NCBI GenBank assembly: GCA_037013685.1
Contig: CM072886.1
Location: forward strand, 59,760,933-59,824,932
Direction of reading: 5' to 3'
From: Acridotheres tristis
Taxonomy: Eukaryota; Chordata; Aves; Passeriformes; Sturnidae
Length of the DNA stretch: 64,000 nt
The notes beneath the pieces were generated by a model. That model was not told where the DNA came from and did not search any database. It saw nothing but the letters and a program-made list of their open reading frames with translations. Both the position numbers and the translations under genes were made by a program. Positions within the stretch are counted from its first letter, which is position 1. Each line of letters begins with the position of its first letter. This document shows, piece after piece, positions 1 to 12,600 of the stretch.

Positions 1-2084
1 AAGGCTGAGGGAGGCACTGCACAAAGTTCACTACATAGGCTGGAAACCTAAACATTTGGTTGCATCCTATAAAAGAAACACATGTACAGCAGATCCATCT
101 GACAGACATTTTCACACTTATTTTAGAAAATCTCTTCAACTTCCTCATCATTTCAGTCTACATTTAGTTCATTACTAAGTCCTGCAATTGCAGAACTAAA
201 ATTAATCAGAATCCCATTTACTTTCTGAAGAGCACTCAAAAGTCTATGATTTTAAATTAATTTATGCAAAGAGAAAAGCTCTTCTCTTTGTAAGTATAAT
301 TCTAAGCCATATAAATCGAAAGTAAAGCTTTAAACCCGTAATGACCCCTTTTCCATCCAGTCTTAAATGGAGTAATTAAGCAATAACTTCCATTCCATCT
401 AAGTACATGCAGCAGTGATGGGTGTCTGCTTGCTGACTAAAGCCTGAAGCATTTAATTGACCTGTGGGAGCTGATTATTGCAAGTACAGTCATATGGCAT
501 AGAAGCTATCTACTTTTTGCTAGAAGAAATCTTTCAAAGTAATTAATAATTTTGGTAATTTAAAAAGATTATGCATAGCTATTCACTCTGAAGAGACTTA
601 AGCTGTAGTCAGCAAGCCTGCTACAGATTTTTAAAGATAATAATATCTGTAGGTGTACTCATTTGGGTTGTAAATTTGACTCTTCAGAGTAATAGAACAA
701 AAATGAGTCATTGGCCAAGGGCTCAGTTCATAACTCGGGAATTATCTCTGGATTTGCCTGGAGAGACTGACAACAAGGAATCCCTCACTGACTTTGCTTC
801 AAGCTGATGTTTGCTATTACATCCTTGCAGCAGTGTTTAGAAAAGTCCTAGGTAAATGAAATTCATACAAATGAAAACAGAATGCATGCTGTTTCAGCTA
901 CCCTTCACAGCTGCAATCAAGAACAGGCCAGTGTTAAGACAGGCAATCTTCTTGAAGCATGTGCTCCAAAGTCACAAGACCACTGAGCCTACAGAGATAT
1001 CACAGTCTCCACAGATAATGCAACATAAATGCACCTTCCTTGGCCCACCTGCACTGCACACTCAAAGAGGATATAAACTGCTGGGTGAAAAAAATTGAAA
1101 AAAACTCTTCTGCAAGAAAGTGACAATGTGAGAAAAGAAGGAATGTCAAAGACATTTGTTTGGAAGTTCTCCTCTGTCTGAAGAACAGCAAAATAAATTC
1201 ACTGTAAGAATTATGTCCATTGCTTGCTGTTAATAGATAATTTCTCTGGAGTACTGGGATTGAAAACAGATTAATATTTTCTTAGCATCTCAATGCCCAG
1301 ATGATGTCTTCAGCTACACTTTTTAAAACTAAGACAAATTACAAAATGTAAATATCCAGTCACAATCATGGAGTGCTTAGCATATTAGAAGATGAATACT
1401 ACTTGGTTTTCTACCTAATAATGCACCTAAAAAAACAATTGGGTCCTAAAACATCTTGGAAGAGTGGAGAAAAATTGTTAGTAATTTTCATAAGAAAAGC
1501 AAGCTCTTCCTAACCAGTTTCCTCGAAACAAAACTCGTCTCATAGAACAGCTGAAAAAGACCCAAAGGTCATTGAAAACGCAGTTCAGCAGTCCTCAAGG
1601 GACTGTCTATCCCTTGGCACTAACACGGACCTTCAGATGGGAGTTGATCATCATAAGCAGCTACTTAAGAGATAACACTGACCACACAGGCCTGGTGGAA
1701 TCCAGACTATTCAGAACTCATGGTCACAAAATGACCATGCTCAATTTGAAAAAGGAAAGCTTAACAGCCAATTGTTTTCTTTTGATTAAGGACTGGGATG
1801 TGGGAAGGAGGGGTATGGTGTGTTTGTTTGTTGTTGTTTTGCTGTTTGCTTTTTTTAAATATCTGTCAAAATTTAGGGGATAAGAGAACAGTCCTAATAC
1901 AATAAATACTCCTTGGTAAAGCACTTTACACAGAATAACATAAATTACCATTGAATAAGATTCTGCATATATATATGTACGGGACAAAAGCATTGTCACA
2001 TCCTGGTAATGAAATGGGAATTGTTTCTAAGAGACAAGCTGCAATATCTCAATTTGTTGGAAGCATCAGATGGAAAACTTCAGC

Positions 2085-2400
2085 TATCAGTTACACATCC
2101 ATCTTTATTTAATATATTCATACATGATCTGGAAAAGGGAGTAAGTAATACAGACTTTAAATGCATGGAGGAGATAAAAATGGAGGGGATATGCAAACAC
2201 TGTTAAGAGAAAACAAATTGAACTATGTATAGAAAAACAAGATTCCCATTCTGAAAATGTCAACTAATCTATTTGGAAATACATAATCTGAAACACAGAT
2301 GCTCTCTGGGAAACTTGGAAAGCAACAATGCTGAAAAATATTGTTGGGAGGACAGAACACTGGACATGAATTTGTAAAATGACACAGTAGTGGAAAATAA
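2085..2400 (+). mobile_element. Probable ancient CR1/L3-like LINE remnant
   Basis: A plus-strand frame contains LFNIFIHDLEKGV (2106-2144). This is close to the LFNIFINDL-type motif of CR1-clade reverse transcriptases, which sits just before the FADD catalytic motif. The catalytic part itself is not preserved here. Further on, the DNA around 2350-2400 has a weak resemblance to ancient CR1/L3 ORF2 ends. The element is strongly decayed and AT-shifted, so class assignment rests on one motif and the ends are guesses. Confidence 0.45.
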
Positions 2401-5400
2401 CACAGACCTACATTATATTAGAATAAATACACATAGTATTTATATAATGAGTGTGGCACTAAGCCACTAAACATTCCTTCAGGGCCTTGGAAATAGAGAG
2501 TTGTATTTTTTTACTCTGAAAGCCATAAGGACTATCTCATTTCCCTTCGTTTTTGAAAGTTTTACTAAATTAAACCTACACTAAGCTAGAAAACACTGCA
2601 ATTTTCTAAGGCTGGTTTTGCCAATATTGAAAAGAGCAAAATGCACAGACAAATGGCCAATCAGATGTGAGCAATGTTCTACTTTGTGGTCACTGGACCC
2701 AGGCTAGGGCTTTCCTTTCCAGAAGTTAAATTACAGAAAGATTTTGGAATTCTGAGAGAAACAATTGATATGGGAAATCTGGAGCTGACAAGTAAAGAGG
2801 TGAGATCACGAGACTGACAAAGACATGGAGAAAAGAATAACAAGAACTAATGAGGCTGTGCAGCACCTTTGGAAGATATGGTAGGGCAAAACCACTTGAC
2901 AAGGAACCTCAGTGTATGGATTAGTTAAAACCACACCAATAAAAATATTTTTTAAAAAGTCCTGTGCCACAAGAACCTTTATTATTGCATGATACATCAC
3001 ATATATATGTGATATTTATATTATAAATACATATAATTATATTCATATTTATGATATTTCATAAATAGAATTCTTTCAATATGTAGCTTTTTTAGTATTG
3101 TTTAGTTTGAATATGAATGGCATTCTACAAATGCAAGTATTTCTCAGCATGCATTTGAATTTTTTCTTAAAATTTCTACTGCTTTGGTTATCCTTTGAAG
3201 TATGCTCCTGCTGCAGCATGTACTGCCTTTGAATGTCATGTGGCATCAATGCCCTTCAGAAAGAATACAGAGTTTTACCTTGAAATTGGATTGTCATATT
3301 TTAAAGGAAAATATTTTTATTTTCCTTCCTCCATCCCATCAACTTCAAATGATGCTTAGTAGCTTAGAAGCCTGTCTACCATTATTTCCACTTGTATTAG
3401 TAGTTTGCTTGTCTTGTTTTCTTTTTTTTTTAATCAAAGTAACTTTTTCAAAATTAAGGAATACTAGATGCTGTCGTTTCATCCCCATTTGGGTTTGTGA
3501 AATATTGGAGTGAATTGTGCTGTTTGTTATCTAATCTCTATAGCACCACTCAAGTACAAGTGATCATGAAAAGAGAATTCTGTCCAAAAGAAAACCAGCC
3601 AAGACTGTTTTACCTAGCACTAATTTTTACCCCTTTAACTTGACTGCAAAAGTTTGTGATAAAAAGAATCAAATAAACTGGGTATATTTCTCAGAAATCC
3701 ATTTAGGTGAGAAATGGATGCTTAATCCTGACATATTTTGACCTCTCTTGATCATCTTCATAATTTATATGGAGTGGGAACTGTCAAAACCACCCCCATG
3801 CTAATTATGTAAAAATAATAGGCAATATCTTTTTCAGCTTAAATATAAAAAGAACTCTGGCAAGGATAAAGCAGCAACGAGATGGGAAATCAGCATGTGC
3901 TCATCTTTGCTGACCCACCCTTTAACACCAGTGCTTCTCTTTTAACTGCGTCTTTCACAGAAACCATCACAAATGAGGCCAGCTCTGGGTTTGCATTACA
4001 CATGCAGTTTTTCAGGCAGTACTGGTTCATACTCTCTGATGTGTTATGAATACACTGTTGGATGACAGGAGCCTTATAAGATGTCAATCAACCAAACTAT
4101 TCCAACTTTTAGATCATATATTCATTGAGCTGCTCAGATCATAATGAGAAGTAGTGGAGGAAGTACAAGTTCTGGTATTTCTAATGCTGATTTGCTCATC
4201 GGCAGCTGCAAAAGTCAACTTTCTAGACTCTGGGGGCAAAATGAAGATCCAGTCTACTATTATTTTCCTCTCTGACATCAGCCAGCTCTCAGACAACGAA
4301 AGTTTTAAGCTGTCTAGTAGCTAGAATTCAGTCTGGATTCAGTGAAACCTTACTGGAAACATTTGCAAGAGTCACCTTCAGCACGAATACTCTGTCTCAG
4401 CTGACAACCCAGCTGTATCCCCCAGATATACATCTGTATACTTTAGGGAGTAACTAACAGTAATCTTTAGCTGGCAAAAGACAGCAGCCACTCTTGGAAA
4501 GCTACTTCAGCTACAATTGCCTGTGGTTACTCTTGCCAACTCGGCACTCACAAACTGTCCTCTAGCCCAGATGACAAATAAATAAAGGAATATTTTGGAA
4601 CTTGTGCCTGGCTTGAAGATCAAATATCTAAAAAAGCATTAGCACTAGCACCAATACTACGTTGCCATTCATCTCATTTTACAGATGGAAAGGCTGTGAC
4701 TAAGCTGAGAATAAATATCTAAAATTTAAGAAACTCCACATACAGCTTCCCAGGATATTCAGTCCATAGGTGTGCTAAGCACAGGCAATCTTGGCAACCA
4801 AGGACACTTGCTCTGTAGTGAATGTGCCCAACAGAACTGTACAGTAGTTTGCCATCCTGAAATACTGAACAATTTCTGAGTCTCACTACCCAAAACCTGT
4901 GTCCCAACAAACCTTTTTATAGATAAATGAAGTTATTTTCTGCCTTTTAAAATAGTCCTTTTAGACTATTTAATCTCCAACTACAGTGACTAGAAATATT
5001 TTTAGAATATGTAAATTGTGCTAAAAAATCCACTTTCTTTGAAGGCACTGGAAAAAAAATATCCCACTTTGAAGTAGAAAGAGACATGGTAACAAAAATA
5101 TCCCCAAATCTTAGCAGTGCTTGATTTCTCTCTTAATTACATTTCTGAGTGATCAAATTCACATATAACTTCAGGGAGTCTATCTGAAAGCAAAGATCAT
5201 TTAGCCTCAGCCATAAAGCAAAAATAAATCTTTTATATTTCTTTATTCATACCCTCACATTTCAGTTCAATTTGTGTCTAAACAAGACATGTCCCTGTCA
5301 GTTTACGTTCACAGTTCACCCTCATCTTTAACCTTAAATCTAAGCAGAGCTGATAACCTCTCTTTCAAGTCAACATGTATTTTGTTGGATTGATCCAACC

Positions 5401-6572
5401 CCTCTGTCTTTAATAGAACTCAGCAGCAGCTGGTTTCAAACTGCTTGAAACCTTGGAGATCAAAGTTTGATGAACCACTGTCATTCTCCCAAAGAATTAA
5501 GATCTGTGAAGAATGTATGTACCTCCTCAGGCTCAGATTTCAGAAATACAGCAACTGAAGTGAGGAGACATTGTTTATGAGAGAACCATGCCAAGCATAT
5601 TCACACTGCTGGACTAGGTATTTTCAATTAAAACAAATAGATACTTTCAAAAAAGCTGTACAGCCATCCTCACAAGAAATTAATTTGCTAGAATTTGCAA
5701 GACAACTGGATTCTTCAGAGATAACATTGATGGAAATTACTCACTACTAGTAATTAAAATAAAGAGTACACGGCAGTGCAGAATAATGTGATATCCTGGA
5801 TTAAATTAAGATTTTACATATATATGTGAGTTGCTCTTTTCCCTTTCCAAACTACCATTCAGTATGTAGAAAACTGACATACTGGCATAAACCATACGCA
5901 ATAATTTGGAGTTTCTCCTGTTAGCCAGATGCCATTTATCAAGATACCTTTCAGCAGTGCTCAATATACCACAGAGCTTTATTAATAATCATTAGGTTGC
6001 CCTTCATCATCCTATAGGAAACACCTACTACCTGTTTTGATTGCAACCTACCTAACCAAAAAGCATGACTGTCAGAACCTGAAGAAGTCTGATGAAATAG
6101 AGTGAAGCAAGACCCCATTTAAAATATTAAAAAAAAAAAAAAATTAATCTCTGTAAATTCCTGTTTTTCGTACTGGATGCTTTGAAGTCAGGGTAGACAT
6201 CTGCATTTATGTGTTCAACTAGCAAAAATGGTGATTCGTATTTGCTTTCATTTTTAAATGAAAAGATGCTTTCCCTTAACCCTAAAGTTAAGAAATTTCC
6301 TCCCTCCCTCCACCTTTTGTTGTATGATGACAACAAATGCAGTTCTTATAGATTTACTGAAGTCCTGGGTGATGTATTACACAACCTAATTAAGATACAT
6401 GGAAAGTAATGTCAGATTTGCATTTTTCAAATGCCGGATTTATAAACAGCCATTTTCACAAATGCAAAATATCTTTATTTTCAGCTAAATTCTTCTCTGA
6501 ATTGACATTTATATGTGTGTGTCTGTGTACCACCGATCATTCATAATTTGAATTTGCTCTGCCACATACATA

Positions 6573-6610
6573 TATATATACAAACACACACATACAAATG
6601 CACACACAGA
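6573..6610 (+). repeat. (TA)n-(CA)n dinucleotide repeat, interrupted
   Basis: A CATACATATATATATA block is followed by ACAAACACACACATAC and CACACACAGA. It is a short compound microsatellite, with a further GTGTGTGTCTGTG stretch about 60 bp upstream. Confidence 0.85.
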
Positions 6611-7608
6611 GATGCACTCTAAATCCCACCCTGAATGTGTAATTCTTCCATCATCACCATTTATTTATCATATAGTCCTGGAAGACCAATCTCTCTTCCA
6701 GATAATTCACATACCATATGCAATCTCCAGTGATAGAAAAGAAAAACCCCACCCTAAGAAAACAAACAAAAAAAGCCAGCAAAAGCACATTATCCTTTAA
6801 GGATCAAAAGCTGCAAGAAAGGAGAACAGCTGCATCAGGATTTTGTATGCTGAGCTTTACTCAGGGTCTTTCTCCCCCTCCTGCATGCTGTGCAAGTTCA
6901 GTCACCCTAACACAAGAATGGAGTTGCTACATCAGACTCACCAGTGTGTGTGAAACACAAATTCCTTCTTCCAACACAGGGGATTTTTACAAAAAGCCTG
7001 TACACACACCTTAGTGGACTTCTCGTCCCCCAGACATTTCTCCTCCAGGCAACAAACACAACTGATTTGTTAGAGCCAGCAAATTGAACATGTGCAAGAA
7101 CACCCATCATTCATAAACACAGTGCCTGATGTGTTGGCTGCGCTGTTCACAGATCAGGCAACAATCAGTGGATAAAGTGGATTTAGGTAGAAATTTAACT
7201 TTTTCAGTTAAAGCAATAGAGCATATGCTGTGGAACACCAGGTCCTCGCATTCTTTACATGATATCTAATGAATCATATTGCTTATTTCTGCTTGGTTTA
7301 TTGCAGGTTTATTTTTTGTGCTGCTAGTATGCTATGTTTTGACTAACTTTTTCAATTGGCTTCCTTACTAAGGATCCTTATTAGATTAAAAGCAGCAAAA
7401 GCAAATCTTACCTTGGCAGCAAACAATTTATAGTTCAGGATCCTCTACTCAGACGCAAACAATGAAATCCTTATTCAGAATACCAGATAATTATGAATAT
7501 CCAAGCTTACCACTTGTACTTTTTCTTGTTTGATGTTATTTGATACTCTTCAAATTTTCACAATGTAACAGAACAAAATTTAAAATTAATGGATGTAGAA
7601 AAAAGGAA

Positions 7609-7665
7609 TTATTAGTATTATTAGTCGAATTATTATTAGTAATATTATTAGTATTATTATTAGAA
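7609..7665 (+). repeat. ATT/TAG trinucleotide-like repeat, degenerate
   Basis: Repeated ATTATTAGT units with interruptions (for example GTCGA near 7624-7628). A degenerate AT-rich microsatellite of about 57 bp. Confidence 0.8.
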
Positions 7666-8457
7666 TTTACTTAGCTACTTTTTAGAGTGATACATATTTA
7701 ACTGTGAAATGCAGTGTTCCTCAGTGTTCTCAAGTCCATTTATTTAAGTTTACAGAGTCCTAGAAATAATAAACAAAACATTACATTTGTTGAATTATTT
7801 TCTATAATGCACTTCCCGTACTGATGATGTCAAAGTTGTACAAATGGCAAACAGAAGAAAACAAATCTTTGGCAGCTCTGAAACTGCAATACTAATGGGA
7901 TATCCAGCCAGATTGTGATAAGAGATGTTAAACTCTGAACTCGGATCTCCATCTTGAAGTCCAACTTCATTATGCAGCAAATGAAGAGGCAAACTGAAAT
8001 AGAAACTTTTCTTTTCTTTGCTGAAAACATAAGCTCAATATCTTTGCAATTCAGACTCTACAGTCATACTGCATACTGTCAGACAAATTTTAAGGGAATT
8101 ATTTCGATTCTACTTTCTAAATAAGATGTTTCTTTCCTATACTAAGTAGATAAATGCCGTACAGTAGGGGGTGTTACAGGTATCAATCTTAGGAAGAATC
8201 TCTTTACCAATGTTAGTAAGATCAACACTACACATTTTTAAATCAATCTTATGCTGAAGAACAAATTCATTCAGCTCTTCTTTTTAGGACAAAAAATTTA
8301 TGATAAAAATCATCAAACCCTTGTCAACAAACAACATGGTTGCAATAATCTGAGCAGTATATTTTGAAACTTCAAATTCAGCCATTTTGTCCCCATTTGC
8401 AAACCCAAGACTATCTTGGCAAATCCCTGAAGTCACAGGTTATTGAAATCTAGAGAA

Positions 8458-8650
8458 GTGTATTGGGTCTGGCTGAGCTGAAGTTGTCCCTTAGCAGCCC
8501 TCACATTGTTGTGCTTTGCAATGATAGCTGGAAAGGTGCTGATAACACTTGTGTTTTGGCTACTTCTGGGCAGGGCTGGCACAGCGTCGGTGCTGTCTCT
8601 CTAAGATTCCCTCCACACCAAGGGGCTGGGAGTGGGCAAGATCCATCTAC
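8458..8650 (+). mobile_element. Degraded LTR-like fragment, avian ERVL-related
   Basis: A GC-richer block in AT-rich intron. It contains GTGTATTGGGTCTGGCTGAG, TTGTGCTTTGCAATGATAGC, GCTGATAACACTTGTGTTTT and GGCTGGGAGTGGGCAAGATC. The order of these pieces matches the U3 part of abundant avian ERVL-type LTRs. The terminal TG, the polyadenylation signal and any flanking duplication are not recognisable. The match is from memory of the family's pattern, so the class is tentative. The 76-residue frame over it is not a gene. Confidence 0.5.
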
Positions 8651-9469
8651 TACAAGAAGTAGATGTTATGGCCTGCTATGGCCTGTTACCTGAGACTCAA
8701 CATATCACAGTATTTCACATGCAAAAACCACAGACGTTGCTGGGGGCGGGGAGATGCAGAGCAGTTTAACACTTACTGAGGCACAGCAGTGCTTTGAAGA
8801 GCCAGCATTCAGGAAGCAAGCTTCCTAAAGGGCCACTGGAAGGAGGATAAGCTGGAGTCTGAATGAGTCAAAATGTCTGAAGATGATGGTTAAGTGACAT
8901 ACTTATGATTTTAGAAGATGCTTAAATGCACTTATGTCTTTATGTTTACAGCACTTTTAATGTAGAGGACCTTAAAACTGAGAGGATTATAGTGTTAAAA
9001 CTGGGCATGTGCATACAGACAAATTCTGTACAAATATAAATTACAGAATTTTTTAAAAAGCATATACCCAAAGCATTTTTCATCACATTAAAGCTACAAC
9101 AGAAGAAAAACTGCAGCACTGGATTCCCACTGCTGGGTCTCAGCTTGAAGTAGGACTGTATGACAGCATAGACGTTACAATTAATATAACCAGAAAAAAC
9201 GAAGAAGGTAGAAGAGGCACTACAGTAAAACTGAACACTTTGGAACTGAGAATCCTGTGACAGGATTCCCCACCTCCACACCTCACATACATTTGCCAAG
9301 GTTCTCTGTAGCTTTGTGCACATGTGCAAAAAAGTTTTTATCATCCAGGGGAAACCATTATGTGAACCTGTGGAGAGAGAGGAAATAATAATGGCCCACA
9401 CCTAGCAATGCCATAAAGTTTCACGCCATTACCCTTCGGAACATTTTAGTAAACTAGAAAAGATGGGCA

Positions 9470-9695
9470 AGAGCCGCCCATCACGTGAGAAATGGGAAGG
9501 TTTGAGAAACCCAGTCAGTGTGTGAGGGGCTGAGAGAAGGGAGGGCATCACTGCCAGGCAGCCCCAGAGGTTCCCCAGGCCTGCAGCTCCCTGGCTCTGC
9601 TGCCAGAACCACGCCTGGATGATGGTCCCCCCCTTCCCATGCAATGCAGGGGCAGCATATCAGATCACTGCAGATGCTGGGAGCTGAAGGCAACA
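9470..9695. other. GC-rich unclassified patch
   Basis: About 225 bp with clearly higher GC than its AT-rich surroundings, rich in CAGG, CCCC and CTGC words and with a C7 run near 9628-9634. I cannot match it to CR1, LTR or a gene. It lies about 0.8 kb after the LTR-like fragment at 8458-8650, so it may be another decayed mobile-element piece. Confidence 0.4.
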
Positions 9696-12600
9696 GAAAG
9701 GGAAGCTTTGACATTCTGTCATGGAGATGACAGGACAAAATGGCCTGCAATAAACAACAGTTTGAGCAGGATAATTTGATGCATTGAGTTCTTAAGCTTT
9801 TCCAGACGCTGAACTTAGCTTGGGATGTGAGATAAGGGGACAGCAATTACTTCACTGAATAGAGTGTGGTTGTGTGAAACCAGGAAAAAGGAACCTTTCT
9901 GTGAATGCTGAAGAAATAATCCACATGCTCTCTTTTATTTTATTTGTTTTCAACTCTTTTTCCAGCCATCAGCTGTTAAGACGATTCATGTGCAGGTCAT
10001 ATACTCTGCAGACTGAAACAATCAATGTTTCTAATCAACTTTTAGTAGTTTTATTTTACCATTGTTGCATTGCCACTGCAAAACAAAATAAAAAATTAAA
10101 GCCCAATAAAAAACAGCAAGACTACACAAAAACGTCTTTTTGTCCTCCATCCTCCAGCAATCAGATTTACAAAAGTAGCATTCTAACTGCTGCATATGTT
10201 TTTAAATCTGTGTAAAGCCCCAGTTTCATACATCATTGTGGCAGCTCAGCATCTCTATGCTCACGAAAGAATATATGAGCAGAGTTATGTTTCTCTGGAA
10301 ATTGGCCCCTATTATTGGCACACAGGCAGACTCACAAGAAAACCACACTGCTAGAGTACTTTCCATAAATAACAAGTTAACCCACGCCTATTGGGTCCAG
10401 TCCATCCCTCCTAAGCAGTCATTTAATGATATTCCACATGCAGGGGAGCTGTGGGTAAACATGCACGGAAACTGTCTCTCTGCAGTCCAAATGACAGAAG
10501 AATTGTGAACCCCAGATTTACATCACACTTGAAAAAATAATGAGCACCACAGGTAATTTCAGAGCTGAAGAAAGAGTTTTTTGCAAGTCTAATGGGATTG
10601 TATATGCTCCTGCAAATAAATACCCAACAGGCAAGGATCATCTATTGAATAGTTGGACTGGCCTTTGTCTACAGCACTTGATATCTAGAACGTTTACTGA
10701 TGTTTGAATTTTCTCGTTATACAGAAATTTAAAGACAACTTCCTTCTCGTTTAACATACTGATTTTAATAATACTGCTTATACCATAGTGTGAATTTAAT
10801 CTCAAAGACTCTTCATATATTCTAAGAGAAAATGAAAATCATGCAGTGCAAACCAATCACACCTATCCTCTAAAGAAACATATAAAATGTTTAAACTTAT
10901 ATTGTCAGAAAGCAAGACAAAAAAGGAGTCAAACCACAGCCACTTCAATAAATTCAGCAAAATACAACCGACACCATCTGTTGCCTAAGTGGCCAGACTT
11001 GGAACACATCAAATCCTTGCAGGAAGTTTTGCAGGACCAGGCAAATGACAATTTAAAATCTCTCTTCCACATTATAAACACCTAGAAGTACAGTCACAAG
11101 AAACAGAACACTGTCATTAGTATATTAGCTTTCATTAGAAGTCACACTAGTTTAACACTTGCCTACGTTTAGAAAGTTGGAAATTGGTAAAATCAAAATT
11201 CACAACTGCATCTTGAATACACAAACTCCTACCTTTCTGTTTACTAAAAATTTGGCAATAAACATTAAACTTAATTGACAGGACAATATAATAAATTAAT
11301 TGGCAATATATTTTCCAACATATATTTTTAATTACTAATAATCCTGGTCTCAGCTCTCCCTGAAGAAAAACCCCCTTGTTATTCACTCCTTGCTGAAGAA
11401 GCTTGCCAGAATTTTTAAATTTCAGCACTTGCTTTAAGGTCAAAGCCAGTATCCTAAGGGAAATAAAATATTTCAGAGCACTCTGAGAAAAATGGAATTT
11501 GAAAATAAATTTTACACTTCATTCGTCAGGAACATCTTGAGGTATTGTCAACATAAGAAGAATAATTTTCTAGAGATGTTTCTTTCATCACCTCAGTTCC
11601 AAATTTCCAGGCATGAAGAAATTACTCATAAGATTAATATTCTAGCTAAGGCTATGTCCCTTCCTACATATCACTGAAGAAGAACAGGGTTTGTTTTCTA
11701 TATGGAATATTTCCACATTTCCCTTTCAGTAACTGCTTGCAAATAAAGTTGTAGCGTAATTTTGCAAAATGGTCATCCATTTAAAATTTTTTAACGTTTT
11801 TCCTGCACTTTTTATAAATAGTTGAAAAATAAACAAAACCCATCATATATACTACAGGAAGTATAGAACAGATAAAGAGATAAGAAACATGGCTAAAGCA
11901 CTCCCCTCAGAGACTTAATATTTTACCTGAATGGTCCAATGCCAACCTGCAAAATTTATATAGTATATTCAAACTTAAGACTTGAGAAGTATTTCAGAGC
12001 TTTCTTAAGTGACAAATATTCTTAAACAGTTCCTTTAATGATTTTTTTAAATACAAAAAACAGCTGGATATAAACAGTTTGAAGGAAATGTTACTTTTAC
12101 CACTCCATAAAACACATGGCTCTCAGAGACCACTTAGCCACCTAAAACTGCTTAGGTAGTACTGTACTAGGGAGCCAAAATCGAATATTCAAAAGTTACC
12201 TAATTCACACCATGAACACTACACATGAATCAGAATAAGAAAGTTGTTTAGGATTTTCTGCTGAGGATTTTCTCTTCCCTAGGTCAAGACAGCAGCACAG
12301 GTAAATGGTGCTGAGTGCTATTAAGATTTTTATTTGCTAAGTATTATTTAGGTATCACTGAAGTTTAACAGATGAATAAAAACACCATGTCATTTTCTGC
12401 CTACTCAGCAGTCAAACGTTTGCTCCCTTCTGAATGACTGATTCCCTGTCAAATGCCCTTGTGACTTGCTTTTATTTTTGTAAGGAAATAAATACCATTT
12501 ATGAACTTACTTTTAATGAACTCATTTTTGACTGAACTTATTTACATTCTCTTTAATTTATAAAATACTACTTCATACATATGTAAATAAATTCTGCAAA

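Noticed and set aside
8946..9401. 151-residue minus-strand frame, the longest one outside repeats
   Set aside because: The composition (Phe, Cys, Ser and Ile rich) is what AT-rich DNA gives by chance. No motif, no splice context that fits CDKAL1 and no recognised homologue.
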